Of a stretch of 64,000 nt of DNA, positions 15,090 to 23,688 are shown in pieces; position 1 is the stretch's first letter, and each line of letters starts with the position of its first letter. Where the stretch lies: assembly GCA_014649555.1 (NCBI GenBank), contig BMTG01000019.1, forward strand, positions 1 to 64,000, given 5' to 3'. Source of the stretch: Streptomyces globisporus (GTDB lineage: Bacteria > Actinomycetota > Actinomycetes > Streptomycetales > Streptomycetaceae). The notes beneath the pieces are model-generated. The model did not search any database and was not told where the DNA came from. It was given only the letters and a program-made list of their open reading frames with translations. The position numbers were made by a program, and so were the translations under genes.

Positions 15090-16466
15090 TTGCAGGCTCC
15101 AGAAGCGAAGAACGGCCGGTCCCCGGAGCAGCCGCAGGAAGAGCGGATCGTCCTGGACGTATGGCTGGCGAACTACCCGTTCCCCACCTATGACGGGCGT
15201 GACTTCCTCGCTCCCCTGCGCGAGCGGGCGGCAGAGTTCGAGCGCGCCCACCCCCGATACCGGGTCGACATCAGCGGCCACGACTTCTGGACCATCCCCG
15301 AGAAGGTGGCGCGCGCCGCCGCGGAGGGCAGGCCCCCGCACATCGCGGGCTACTACGCCACCGACAGCCAGTTGGCGCGGGACGCGCGCAGGCCCGACGG
15401 GACGCCGGTCTTCACCTCGGTAGAGGCCGCGTTGGCCGGACGGACGGAGATACTGGGACACCCGGTGGTGGTGGAGGACCTCGACCCCGTGGTGCGCGAC
15501 TCCTACTCGTTCGGGGGCGAGTTGGTGTCGCTGCCGCTGACGGTCACCACCATGCTCTGTTACGCCAACTCCACTCTCCTCGGGCGGGCCGGTGTCCCGG
15601 AGTTGCCCCGTACCTGGGACGAGATCGAAGCAGCCTGCGAGGGGGTGGCCGGCGTCGACGGTGGCCCCGGTCACGGGATCACCTGGGCCAACGACGGCTG
15701 GGTGTTCCAGCAGGTCGTCGCCCTTCAGAACGGGCTGCTGACCGATCAGGACAACGGCCGCTCCGGCTCCGCCACGACGGTAAACGTCACATCGGACGAG
15801 ATGCTGGACTGGGTCCGCTGGTGGACGCACCTCCACGAGCGCGGCCATTATCTCTACACGGGCGGGCCCTCGGACTGGGGTGGGGCGTTCGAGGCTTTCG
15901 TCCAGCAGAAGGTCGCTTTCACCTTCGACTCGTCCAAGGCCGCCCGGGAACTCATCCAGGCCGGTGCCCAGGCCGGTTTCGAGGTCGCGGTGTTCCCGTT
16001 GCCCAGGAACGCGAAGGCCCCGGTCGCGGGTCAGCCCGTCTCGGGAGACTCCCTGTGGCTGGCCGCGGGACTCGACGAGACCACGCAGGACGGTCTGCTT
16101 GCCCTCACCCAGTACCTGATCAGCCCGGCCAACGCCGCGGACTGGCACCGCACCAACGGTTTCGTACCGGTGACCGGCGCGGCCGGGGAACTGCTGGAAG
16201 CGACAGGCTGGTTCGACCGTCGGCCGCAGCAACGGGTGGCCGGGGAGCAGTTGAAGGCGTCCGACCGTTCACCGGCGGCGCTCGGCGCGCTGCTCGGCGA
16301 CTTCGCGGCCGTCAACGAGGTCATCACCGCAGCGATGGACGAGGTCCTGCGCAGTGGAGCGGACCCCGGGAAGGCCTTCGCCGAAGCCGGCGTGGCCGCC
16401 CAGCAACTGCTCGATGCCTACAACGCCCGGAACCGGTCCGGATCCGGGACCCCCTCCGCCGTCTGA
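15090..16466 (+). CDS. Orphan extracellular solute-binding protein-like, no signal peptide
   Basis: A 458-residue protein of the sugar ABC-transporter binding-protein fold: EERIVLDVWLANYPFPTYDG at the start, then SLPLTVTTMLCYANSTLL, LPRTWDEIEAACEG and ISPANAADWHRTNGFVPVTG, typical of family 1. The TTG start at 15090 follows aggagg with six bases between. From that start there is no signal peptide and no lipobox Cys; the ATG at 15042 adds only a basic tail. No permease or ATPase gene is adjacent. It may bind a ligand in the cytoplasm, for example an enediyne intermediate, but this is speculation. Confidence 0.8.
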   Translation: MQAPEAKNGRSPEQPQEERIVLDVWLANYPFPTYDGRDFLAPLRERAAEFERAHPRYRVDISGHDFWTIPEKVARAAAEGRPPHIAGYYATDSQLARDARRPDGTPVFTSVEAALAGRTEILGHPVVVEDLDPVVRDSYSFGGELVSLPLTVTTMLCYANSTLLGRAGVPELPRTWDEIEAACEGVAGVDGGPGHGITWANDGWVFQQVVALQNGLLTDQDNGRSGSATTVNVTSDEMLDWVRWWTHLHERGHYLYTGGPSDWGGAFEAFVQQKVAFTFDSSKAARELIQAGAQAGFEVAVFPLPRNAKAPVAGQPVSGDSLWLAAGLDETTQDGLLALTQYLISPANAADWHRTNGFVPVTGAAGELLEATGWFDRRPQQRVAGEQLKASDRSPAALGALLGDFAAVNEVITAAMDEVLRSGADPGKAFAEAGVAAQQLLDAYNARNRSGSGTPSAV

Positions 16467-16520
16467 GATCCGGGACCGGGGCACAGGGGCGCCGCCGCCC
16501 CGTTCTCCCTGGCAGGGCGG

Positions 16521-16562
16521 CTGGGGGGGGCGGGAGAGCACATGCTCTCCCGCCCCCCCCAG
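16521..16562. terminator. Bidirectional terminator
   Basis: Perfect 20-bp arms (16521-16540 and 16543-16562) with a two-base loop, between the convergent solute-binding and UvrA-like genes. Confidence 0.85.
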
Positions 16563-16574
16563 CAGGACGTACGG

Positions 16575-18902
16575 TCAACCCGCCTGCGCCTTCAGGTGGC
16601 GGCGCAGATAGTCCCCGGTCAGGGAGGAATCCGCGGCGAGCAGGTCCTTCGGTGTGCCGGTGAAGACGATCTCGCCGCCCTCCCGTCCTCCGTCGGGACC
16701 CAGGTCGATGATCCAGTCGGCCTGCTGCACCACATCGAGGTTGTGCTCGATGACCACGACGGTGTTGCCGGCCTCGACGAGACCGTCCAGGAGTTTCAGC
16801 AGGGTGTCCACGTCCGACATGTGCAGCCCGGTGGTGGGCTCGTCCAGGACATAGACCGTGCCCGTGCGGTGCAGCTGGTCGGCAAGTTTGATCCGCTGCA
16901 GTTCACCGCCGGAGAGGCTGGAGAGCGGCTGGCCCAGGCTGAGGTACCCAAGACCGACGTCGACGAGAGCGCGCAGTTTCGGCAGCAGGGCTTTCTCGGA
17001 GAAGAACTCGACGGCCTCGTCGGCGGGCAGCTCCAGGACGTCCGCGATCGACTTGCCGCGAAGCTGGTGCTCCAGGACCTCGGGCTTGAAGCGGCGTCCC
17101 TCACAGACACCGCAGTGCGTGGTCACCGGGTCCATGAAGGCCAGCTCGGTGATGATGACCCCGCGGCCCTGGCACTCCTCGCACGACCCCTTGGAGTTGA
17201 AGCTGAACAGCGAGGCGTTCGCGCCGGTCTCCTTCGCGAACAGCTTGCGCAGCGGGTCCATCAGGCCGAGGTAGGAGACCGGTGTGGAGCGCGACGAGGC
17301 GGCGATCGCGGACTGGTCGACGAAGACGGCGTCGGGGTGCGCCTCCATGAATGCCCCGGAGATCAGGCTGCTCTTGCCGGAACCCGCCACCCCGGTCACC
17401 GCGGTCAGCACACCGGTGGGCACGGCCACGGAGACCTGCTTCAGGTTGTGGAGATCCGCGTTCTCCACGGTCAGCTCCCCCGTGGGCGGGCGGACCTCCT
17501 CCTTCACGCGGGCCCCCCGCCGCAGAGCCTCCCCGGTCCTGGTCTTCGCCTTCCGCAGCTTCGCGAAGGACCCCTCGAACACGATCTCGCCCCCGTGCAC
17601 TCCTGCCCCGGGGCCGACATCGACGATGTGGTCGGCGATCTCGATCACATCGGGGTCGTGCTCGACGACCAGCACGGTGTTCCCCTTGTCGCGCAGCGCC
17701 CGCAGCAGGTCGTTGAGCCGCCCCACGTCGCGCGGGTGCAGGCCGATGCTGGGCTCGTCGAAGATGTACGTGAGCCCGGCCAGACCACTGCCGAGGTGGC
17801 GCACCATCTTCAGCCGCTGCCCCTCGCCCCCGGAGAGGTCGGCCGTGGGCCTGTCCAGGGTCAGGTAGCCGAGCCCGATGGACACGATCCGCTCCAGGGC
17901 CGTGCGCGCGGCTTTCGCGAGAGGCGCAGCGGCCGGCTCGGTGACGTCGGCGAGCACCTCCGTGAGGTCGCGGACCTCCATGCTCGAGTAGTCGGCGATG
18001 TTCTTGCCGTCGATCCGGACGTCGAGCGCGGCGGCGTTGAGCCGCGCGCCCCGGCAGGAGGGACAGACTCCGTCGGTGACGAAACGTTCGATGACCTCGC
18101 GCTTGCGGTCGCTCAGCGCGCTGAGGTCGCGCTTGAGGTTGAGCCGCTCGAACCGGTCGGCCAGCCCCTCGTAGTTCGTCTGGAACTCGGTGCTCTTGGT
18201 CTTCAGCGTCACCTTCCCGCCGGTGCCGCGCAGCAGCGTGTCCAGCTCCTCGGCGCTGTACTCGGCGATCGGCTTGGCCGGATCCAGACGGCCGGACTTC
18301 GCCCAGATCTGCCAGTCCGGGCTACCCACCTTGTACTCGGGGAAAAGGACCGCCCCGTCGTCCAGGGACTTCGAGCGGTCCAGCATCTTGTCCAGGTCGA
18401 GGGCGATGCTCTGGCCGAGACCGTCGCAGTCCGGGCACATGCCCTGGGGGTCGTTGAACGAGAACGCGGAGACGCCGAGCGAGGACGGCCCGTCGTCCTT
18501 CGTCGTGCCGAACCGTGCGAACAGGGCCCGGATCATCGGCTGTACGTCCGTCATGGTCCCGACCGTGGACCGGGCGTTGCCCCCCACGGGCTTCTGGTCG
18601 ACGATCACCGGGGTGGTGAGGTTCTCGATCGCCTCGGCCTGAGGACGTTCGTACTTCGGAAGCTGGTTGCGGATGTACCAGCTGAAGGTGGAGTTCAGCT
18701 GCCGCTGGGCCTCCACGGCCACCGTGTCGAAGACGATCGACGACTTGCCCGAACCCGAGACCCCCGTGAAGACCGTGATCTGGTTGCGGGGAATCGTCAG
18801 GGAGACATCTTTGAGGTTGTGGATCCGCGCGCCCGCGATGCGGATGCCGTCTCCCGGGCCGGATGTTTTTCCCGCGCCGGCGGTGGGGTCGGTGACGCTC
18901 AC
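16575..18902 (-). CDS. UvrA-like ABC protein, drug-resistance (DrrC) type
   Basis: A 775-residue twin-ATPase protein. It has two Walker A motifs (GVSGSGKSSIVF and GVAGSGKSSLISG), two signature motifs (LSGGEGQRLKM and LSGGELQRIKL) and zinc-type Cys pairs CPDCDG, CPSCRG, CEECQG and CGVCEG. It is shorter than repair UvrA (about 950), as in the UvrA2/DrrC group linked to producer resistance against DNA-damaging drugs. It probably clears enediyne or its lesions from DNA. The GTG at 18902 has aggagg upstream. C-1027 has UvrA-like resistance genes of the sgcB series, but I do not recall the exact name. Confidence 0.93.
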   Translation of the reverse strand: MSVTDPTAGAGKTSGPGDGIRIAGARIHNLKDVSLTIPRNQITVFTGVSGSGKSSIVFDTVAVEAQRQLNSTFSWYIRNQLPKYERPQAEAIENLTTPVIVDQKPVGGNARSTVGTMTDVQPMIRALFARFGTTKDDGPSSLGVSAFSFNDPQGMCPDCDGLGQSIALDLDKMLDRSKSLDDGAVLFPEYKVGSPDWQIWAKSGRLDPAKPIAEYSAEELDTLLRGTGGKVTLKTKSTEFQTNYEGLADRFERLNLKRDLSALSDRKREVIERFVTDGVCPSCRGARLNAAALDVRIDGKNIADYSSMEVRDLTEVLADVTEPAAAPLAKAARTALERIVSIGLGYLTLDRPTADLSGGEGQRLKMVRHLGSGLAGLTYIFDEPSIGLHPRDVGRLNDLLRALRDKGNTVLVVEHDPDVIEIADHIVDVGPGAGVHGGEIVFEGSFAKLRKAKTRTGEALRRGARVKEEVRPPTGELTVENADLHNLKQVSVAVPTGVLTAVTGVAGSGKSSLISGAFMEAHPDAVFVDQSAIAASSRSTPVSYLGLMDPLRKLFAKETGANASLFSFNSKGSCEECQGRGVIITELAFMDPVTTHCGVCEGRRFKPEVLEHQLRGKSIADVLELPADEAVEFFSEKALLPKLRALVDVGLGYLSLGQPLSSLSGGELQRIKLADQLHRTGTVYVLDEPTTGLHMSDVDTLLKLLDGLVEAGNTVVVIEHNLDVVQQADWIIDLGPDGGREGGEIVFTGTPKDLLAADSSLTGDYLRRHLKAQAG

Positions 18903-18933
18903 AGAAATTTCCTCCTGGCTTCCGTACATGATT

Positions 18934-18966
18934 TACCGTTCCGCCGGGCAAACCGGCGGAACGGTA
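18934..18966 (-). terminator. Hairpin between antiporter and UvrA-like gene
   Basis: Perfect 14-bp arms (TACCGTTCCGCCGG at 18934-18947, complement 18953-18966) with a five-base loop. It probably ends or attenuates the halogenase-antiporter transcript before the UvrA-like gene. Confidence 0.7.
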
Positions 18967-18982
18967 ACCACCTAGCTTGTAC

Positions 18983-20365
18983 TCAGGAGGTGTCCGCGGT
19001 CTTCTCCTCCCGTGCTGACTTGGGGGCCGGCCCGCCGGACAGGGCCGGCTCCGTGTTCCACCCCGCCAGCCGCTCCCCCCGCTCCGTCTCGTCCTCCTCG
19101 AGAACGATCCGGCTGCTCGCCCAGCGCAGGATCGGCGGCGCCGTCACCGAGGTGATGAGGGCGACCAGCACGATGATCGTGAAGGTCACGGTGTCCAGTA
19201 CGCCGATACGCAGGCCGACCAGGGCGATCACCACCTCGATCATTCCACGCGAGTTCATCCCCGCCCCGAGCGCCAGCCCCTCGTAGCGGCTCATCCCGCC
19301 ACTACGGGCGGCGACGTACGCACCGGCGAACTTGCCGAAAGTGGCCACGAACAGCACCACGAGGCCGGTGAGCAGCACCGACGGCTCCGCGAGTGCGGTC
19401 AGGTCCATGCGAAGCCCCACACTGCCCAGGAACACCGGTGCGAACACGGCCATGACCAGCGTGCGCAGCGGGGCGAGCCGTACCGGGGCGATGTGCCTCA
19501 GCAGGGTCGCACCGGCCACGAACGCCCCGAACAACGCCTCCATCCCGGCCGCCGCGGTCAGCGCCCCGTACAGGACGACCACGGCCACGCCGACGGTGAC
19601 CGCCGATACGGGGACCCGGCTGTCCCCCGTACGGGACAGCCGCCTGCCGATCGGGCCGCCCACCGCACACGCCGCGGCGACGAAGACGGCCGTCCAGGCC
19701 ATCGTGGTCAGGACCACGGGCCCCCCGGCCGCACCGCTCGCCAGCGCCGTCACCAGAGCGAGCAGCAGCCAGCCCACCGCGTCGTCGAACACCGCTGCCG
19801 CGATGAGCAGCTGGCCGACGTTGCGGTGCGTCAGATTCAGGTCGGCGAGCGTCTTGGCGATCACCGGGAGGGCTGTGACACACATCGCGACCCCGAGGAA
19901 CAGCGCGAAGACGCCCCGCTCTCCGGAGTCCGCGAGCAGCGAGGCGGGCACCAGGTAGCCGGTTGCGATGCCCAGCCCCAGAGGAATCAGAAGACCAGCC
20001 AGGCTGACCCGGGCGGCCAGACCCCCGCGCTTGCGCAGGATCAGGGGGTCGAACTGGGCCCCTGCGATGGCCACCAGCAGAAGGATGCCGAACTGGCAGA
20101 ACGCGTCGAGCAGGTGCGTCTGCGAGATGTCCTCGGGAAACAGCCTGCCGGAGAGTCCCGGCGCGACCTGCCCCAGCAGGGTCGGCCCGAGCAGTACCCC
20201 CGCGGTCAGCTCCCCCACCAGCGGCGGCAGACCGATCCGGGTCCCCAGCCGTCCCAGACCGTAGGCACAGACGAGCAGTACGCCGACCTGGAGCAGGAAG
20301 ACCGTCAGCGGCTCCCCGCCCAGCGGCGACGTGGCTGCGAGCACAGCCACGTCAGGACCGCGCAC
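18983..20365 (-). CDS. Cation:proton antiporter (CPA2 family)
   Basis: A 460-residue membrane protein with about twelve hydrophobic segments and a soluble charged tail (EEDETERGERLAGW). The core motifs are typical of CPA2: GLPPLVGELTAGVLLGP near residue 45, VFDDAVGW near residue 190 with the transport Asp pair, and GMNSRGMIEVVIA. Its ATG overlaps the halogenase 3' end by 14 bases, so both are co-translated. Clusters of C-1027 type include such a transporter among the resistance genes; export of the chromophore or ion homeostasis are both possible. Confidence 0.9.
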   Translation of the reverse strand: MRGPDVAVLAATSPLGGEPLTVFLLQVGVLLVCAYGLGRLGTRIGLPPLVGELTAGVLLGPTLLGQVAPGLSGRLFPEDISQTHLLDAFCQFGILLLVAIAGAQFDPLILRKRGGLAARVSLAGLLIPLGLGIATGYLVPASLLADSGERGVFALFLGVAMCVTALPVIAKTLADLNLTHRNVGQLLIAAAVFDDAVGWLLLALVTALASGAAGGPVVLTTMAWTAVFVAAACAVGGPIGRRLSRTGDSRVPVSAVTVGVAVVVLYGALTAAAGMEALFGAFVAGATLLRHIAPVRLAPLRTLVMAVFAPVFLGSVGLRMDLTALAEPSVLLTGLVVLFVATFGKFAGAYVAARSGGMSRYEGLALGAGMNSRGMIEVVIALVGLRIGVLDTVTFTIIVLVALITSVTAPPILRWASSRIVLEEDETERGERLAGWNTEPALSGGPAPKSAREEKTADTS

Positions 20366-21836
20366 CGGGAACCCAGCCCAGCCCGTCCGTCGACGCGGCC
20401 AGACCCCCCTGCCTCACCGGTCGCTCGGCCCCCGCCTCATCCCCCAGAAGAGCCCGTGCCTGCAGTGCGGCGCTCTGCTCCATGAGGCGGCCCACCACCT
20501 TTCCCGGCACGGCGCCGTGCGGCCCGTCGGCGTCGCCCGCGGCGGTGTGTGTCATGCCGGCCATCTCGTCGGACGCCTCGGAGAACCGCTGCCTGGCCCG
20601 GGCCGCGTCGGCGAACTCGTCGGAGGAGACTCCGCCGATCAGTTCGACGAAGGACTGCAGGTCGGAGTCCGCGGTGTTGGAGATCTTCCGGGCCTGCCAG
20701 AAATAGGAGTCCTCCGAATGGTGCATGTCGTAGAAGCCGACCAGGAACTCGTAGAAGCGGCTGTACTCCAGCCGGTAGCGGGCCTCGAACTCCTCGAACG
20801 CGCTGGTCTCGTCGACCGTCCCGTCCAGGCAGGAGTTGAGCGAGCGCGCTGCCAGCAGTCCGCTGTAGGTGGCGAGGTGCACCCCGGAGGAGAACACCGG
20901 GTCGACGAAGCACGCGGCATCCCCGACCAGGGCCATGCCCGGCGCCCAGAACTTCGTGTTGCTGTACGACCAGTCCTTGCGGACCCGGAGCTCGCCGTAG
21001 GGGCCCTCGGTCACCCGGGTGGCCTCGGAGAGCTTCTCCGCGATCAGCGGGCAGGCCGCGATGAACGACTCCATCGCCTTCTCGGGGTCGCCCTGCACCA
21101 GGCTCGCCGAGTCCCGGTTCACCACGGCGCCGACACTCGTCAGCTCGGGAGACAGGGGTATGTACCAGAACCACCCGTGCTCGAAGGTGCAGGTGAAGAT
21201 GTTTCCGGAGTTCGGCTTCGGAAGCCGCTTGCCGCCGTTGAAGTAGCCGAACAGGGCCAGGTTGCGGAAGAAGGGCGAGTACTCGCGCTTGGCGCCCGAC
21301 TTCTTGTACAGCCCACCGGTGTTGCCGGAGGCGTCCACGACGAAGCGCGAGCCCACCTCGTGCTCGCGCCCCTCGGAGTCCCGGTAGCGCACGCCCCGCA
21401 CCCGGCCGTCCTCGGCCTTGAGCACGTCGAGGACATCGCTGTTCTCCCGCACCTCGACACCGTGCCTGCGAGCGTTGTCGAGCAGGATCTGGTCGAACTT
21501 CATGCGCTCGACCTGGTAGGCGTACCCCGTCGCCCCCGGCATCCGGCGCGAGACGGCGAAGTCGAACGTCCAGGGTTCGGGGTTGGCACCCCACTTGAAC
21601 GTCCCGCCGTGCTTGATCGTGAAGGCCGCCTTCTTCAGCTCGTCGGAGACACCGAGGAGGTGCGCGATGCCGTGGACGGTGGAGGGGAGGAGCGACTCAC
21701 CGATCTGGTAGCGCGGGAAGGTCTCCTTCTCCAGCTGGAGTACGCGATGGCCCCGCTTGCGGACCAGCGTGGAGACGGTCGAGCCCGCCGGACCTCCGCC
21801 GACCACGATGACGTCGTACTGCGCTGACACGTCCAC
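20352..21836 (-). CDS. sgcC3: FAD-dependent halogenase (beta-tyrosine 3-chlorination)
   Basis: A flavin-dependent halogenase of about 494 residues with GGGPAGS in the N-terminal FAD motif and the halogenase signature WFWYIPL near residue 220. In C-1027, SgcC3 chlorinates (S)-beta-tyrosine bound to the carrier SgcC2 and needs FADH2 from a separate reductase, not found here. The GTG at 21836 has aaggaga upstream; an in-frame ATG at 21908 has no good ribosome site. It shares an intergenic region with divergent sgcA1. Confidence 0.93.
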   Translation of the reverse strand: MDVSAQYDVIVVGGGPAGSTVSTLVRKRGHRVLQLEKETFPRYQIGESLLPSTVHGIAHLLGVSDELKKAAFTIKHGGTFKWGANPEPWTFDFAVSRRMPGATGYAYQVERMKFDQILLDNARRHGVEVRENSDVLDVLKAEDGRVRGVRYRDSEGREHEVGSRFVVDASGNTGGLYKKSGAKREYSPFFRNLALFGYFNGGKRLPKPNSGNIFTCTFEHGWFWYIPLSPELTSVGAVVNRDSASLVQGDPEKAMESFIAACPLIAEKLSEATRVTEGPYGELRVRKDWSYSNTKFWAPGMALVGDAACFVDPVFSSGVHLATYSGLLAARSLNSCLDGTVDETSAFEEFEARYRLEYSRFYEFLVGFYDMHHSEDSYFWQARKISNTADSDLQSFVELIGGVSSDEFADAARARQRFSEASDEMAGMTHTAAGDADGPHGAVPGKVVGRLMEQSAALQARALLGDEAGAERPVRQGGLAASTDGLGWVPGARS

Positions 21837-22012
21837 GGACTCTCCTTCTCGCGCATCGGGCTTCTCATATTCCCAGGAATCCTCTGGCCCGCCCAGGTGC
21901 TGCCGCATCTTCGGTATTGCGAAGTCGTGGGCATTCTGCGAGAAGCATGAACCGCGCGGTCCGGTCTACAGTGGCGTGGAATTTCAGTGATTGCGCTGAA
22001 GGGCGGCACACG

Positions 22013-23080
22013 ATGAAGGCACTTGTACTGTCGGGTGGTTCGGGGACCCGCCTGCGCCCGATCAGTTACGCCATGCCGAAGCAGCTCGTTCCGATCGCCG
22101 GGAAGCCAGTCCTTGAATATGTTCTGGATAATATCCGGAACCTCGATATCAAAGAGGTCGCCATTGTCGTCGGTGACTGGGCTGAGGAAATTATTGATGC
22201 GATGGGTGACGGCAGCCGTTTCGGTCTGCGCCTCACCTACATACGCCAGGAGCAACCTCTGGGCATCGCGCACTGCGTGAAACTGGCCCGAGATTTCCTC
22301 GACGAGGACGACTTCGTCCTCTACCTCGGCGACATCATGCTGGACGGAGACCTGTCCGCGCAGGCGGGGCACTTCCTCCACACCCGCCCCGCCGCGCGGA
22401 TCGTCGTGCGCCAGGTGCCCGACCCCCGGGCCTTCGGGGTGATCGAGCTGGACGGCGAAGGTCGTGTGCTGCGCCTGGTCGAGAAACCCCGTGAACCGCG
22501 CAGCGACCTCGCGGCGGTCGGCGTGTACTTCTTCACCGCGGACGTGCACCGCGCCGTCGACGCGATCAGCCCGAGCCAACGGGGGGAGCTGGAGATCACC
22601 GACGCGATCCAGTGGCTGCTGGAGCAGGGCCTGCCGGTCGAGGCCGGCCGCTACACGGACTACTGGAAGGACACCGGCCGGGTCGAGGACGTCGTGGAGT
22701 GCAACCGGCGGATGCTCGGTCGTCTGGCGCTCCAGGTGTCGGGTGAGGTGGACCAGGAGAGCGAACTGGTGGGTGCGGTGGTCGTCGAGGAGGGCGCCCG
22801 GGTGACGCGTTCGCGGGTCGTGGGACCAGTGGTGATCGGCGCGGGCACGGTCGTCGAGGACAGCCAGATCGGACCGTACGCCTCCATCGGCCGGCACTGC
22901 ACCGTGCGGGCGTCCCGGCTCTCCGACTCCATCGTCCTTGACGACGCCTCGATCCTCGCGGTGAGCGGACTGCACGGCTCGCTGATCGGAAGGGGCGCGC
23001 GGATCGCGCCCGGGGCCCGGGGCGAGGCCCGGCACCGGATGGTCGTCGGCGACCATGTGCAGATCGAGATCGCGGCCTGA
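22013..23080 (+). CDS. sgcA1: Glucose-1-phosphate thymidylyltransferase
   Basis: A 355-residue nucleotidyltransferase with the signature LSGGSGTRLRPISYAMPKQL at residues 5-24. It is the long StrD-like type: the C-terminal third has left-handed beta-helix repeats (VIGAGTVVEDSQIGPYASIG). It makes dTDP-glucose, the first step to the deoxyaminosugar. The ATG at 22013 follows gaaggg. It is the only plus-strand gene among minus-strand neighbours and ends at a strong hairpin facing cagA. Confidence 0.96.
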   Translation: MKALVLSGGSGTRLRPISYAMPKQLVPIAGKPVLEYVLDNIRNLDIKEVAIVVGDWAEEIIDAMGDGSRFGLRLTYIRQEQPLGIAHCVKLARDFLDEDDFVLYLGDIMLDGDLSAQAGHFLHTRPAARIVVRQVPDPRAFGVIELDGEGRVLRLVEKPREPRSDLAAVGVYFFTADVHRAVDAISPSQRGELEITDAIQWLLEQGLPVEAGRYTDYWKDTGRVEDVVECNRRMLGRLALQVSGEVDQESELVGAVVVEEGARVTRSRVVGPVVIGAGTVVEDSQIGPYASIGRHCTVRASRLSDSIVLDDASILAVSGLHGSLIGRGARIAPGARGEARHRMVVGDHVQIEIAA

Positions 23081-23133
23081 CGCGCCCACCGGAGCACCGG
23101 GGGAGGCTTGGCAGGGGCGTCAGGCCGTAAGAA

Positions 23134-23170
23134 GGGCTGCCGGGGCGGGAGCGACCCGCCCCGGCAGCCC
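23134..23170. terminator. Bidirectional terminator between sgcA1 and cagA
   Basis: Perfect 16-bp arms (GGGCTGCCGGGGCGGG at 23134-23149, complement 23155-23170), loop AGCGA. Confidence 0.85.
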
Positions 23171-23210
23171 ACAGGTCCCCGGTCCGCGGAGTTGGGGGAC
23201 CCAGGTTCGA

Positions 23211-23642
23211 TCAGCCGAAGGTCAGAGCCACGTGGCCGAGGTCGAGCCCGGAGTTGCCGGCGCCGAGGTTACAGGCGTCCGTGGCGCAGTCGACGCTGCC
23301 GACCGGCGTGCCTTCGGGCGTGGAGCCCGCGTACGACTTGCGCACGACGAAGCTGAACGACGCCGCTCCGGACGCGTCCGTGGTGAAGGACGTCGCGGTC
23401 GCCGGGTTGCACGCGTCCTGGCCACCGACCGGAGCGCACTGGGCGATGTAGTAGGTCTCGCCGGCGGCGGCGCCGCTGACCGACACCGAGACGCTCTGTC
23501 CGTCACTCAGACCCGAGGCGGGGCTGACGGAGAAGGCGGGCGCGGCGAAGGCGACGGACTGTGCGGCGGCGGCCAGGCCGATGGATGCGACGGCCACGAC
23601 GCCGAACCTGGAAGCACGGCGGGACATGTGACGTAACGACAT
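23211..23642 (-). CDS. cagA: Enediyne chromoprotein apoprotein (C-1027 type)
   Basis: A 143-residue precursor. The first 33 residues are a signal peptide (twin-Arg-containing start, then VVAVASIGLAAAAQSVAFA) and the mature protein of 110 residues begins APAFSVSP. It has the neocarzinostatin-family beta-sandwich with four Cys for two disulfides (CAPVGGQDAC and CATDAC). It binds and stabilises the labile enediyne outside the cell. From memory it is near identical to the C-1027 apoprotein, which identifies the cluster. It lies 46 bp downstream of sgcA4 on the same strand; separate transcription is possible. Confidence 0.98.
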   Translation of the reverse strand: MSLRHMSRRASRFGVVAVASIGLAAAAQSVAFAAPAFSVSPASGLSDGQSVSVSVSGAAAGETYYIAQCAPVGGQDACNPATATSFTTDASGAASFSFVVRKSYAGSTPEGTPVGSVDCATDACNLGAGNSGLDLGHVALTFG

Positions 23643-23688
23643 GCGTAGGCTCCGATTCGAGGAGGGGGTTGATCACTCCATGAAAGGA

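Noticed and set aside
16575-18902. Housekeeping excinuclease UvrA
   Set aside because: At about 775 residues it is too short and it sits in the resistance block next to the enediyne genes, so the drug-resistance UvrA2/DrrC type fits better.
16542-19286. 914-codon plus-strand open frame
   Set aside because: It is the antisense of the UvrA-like and antiporter genes, with repetitive Asp/Glu/Val/Arg-rich sequence typical of GC-rich shadows and no motif.
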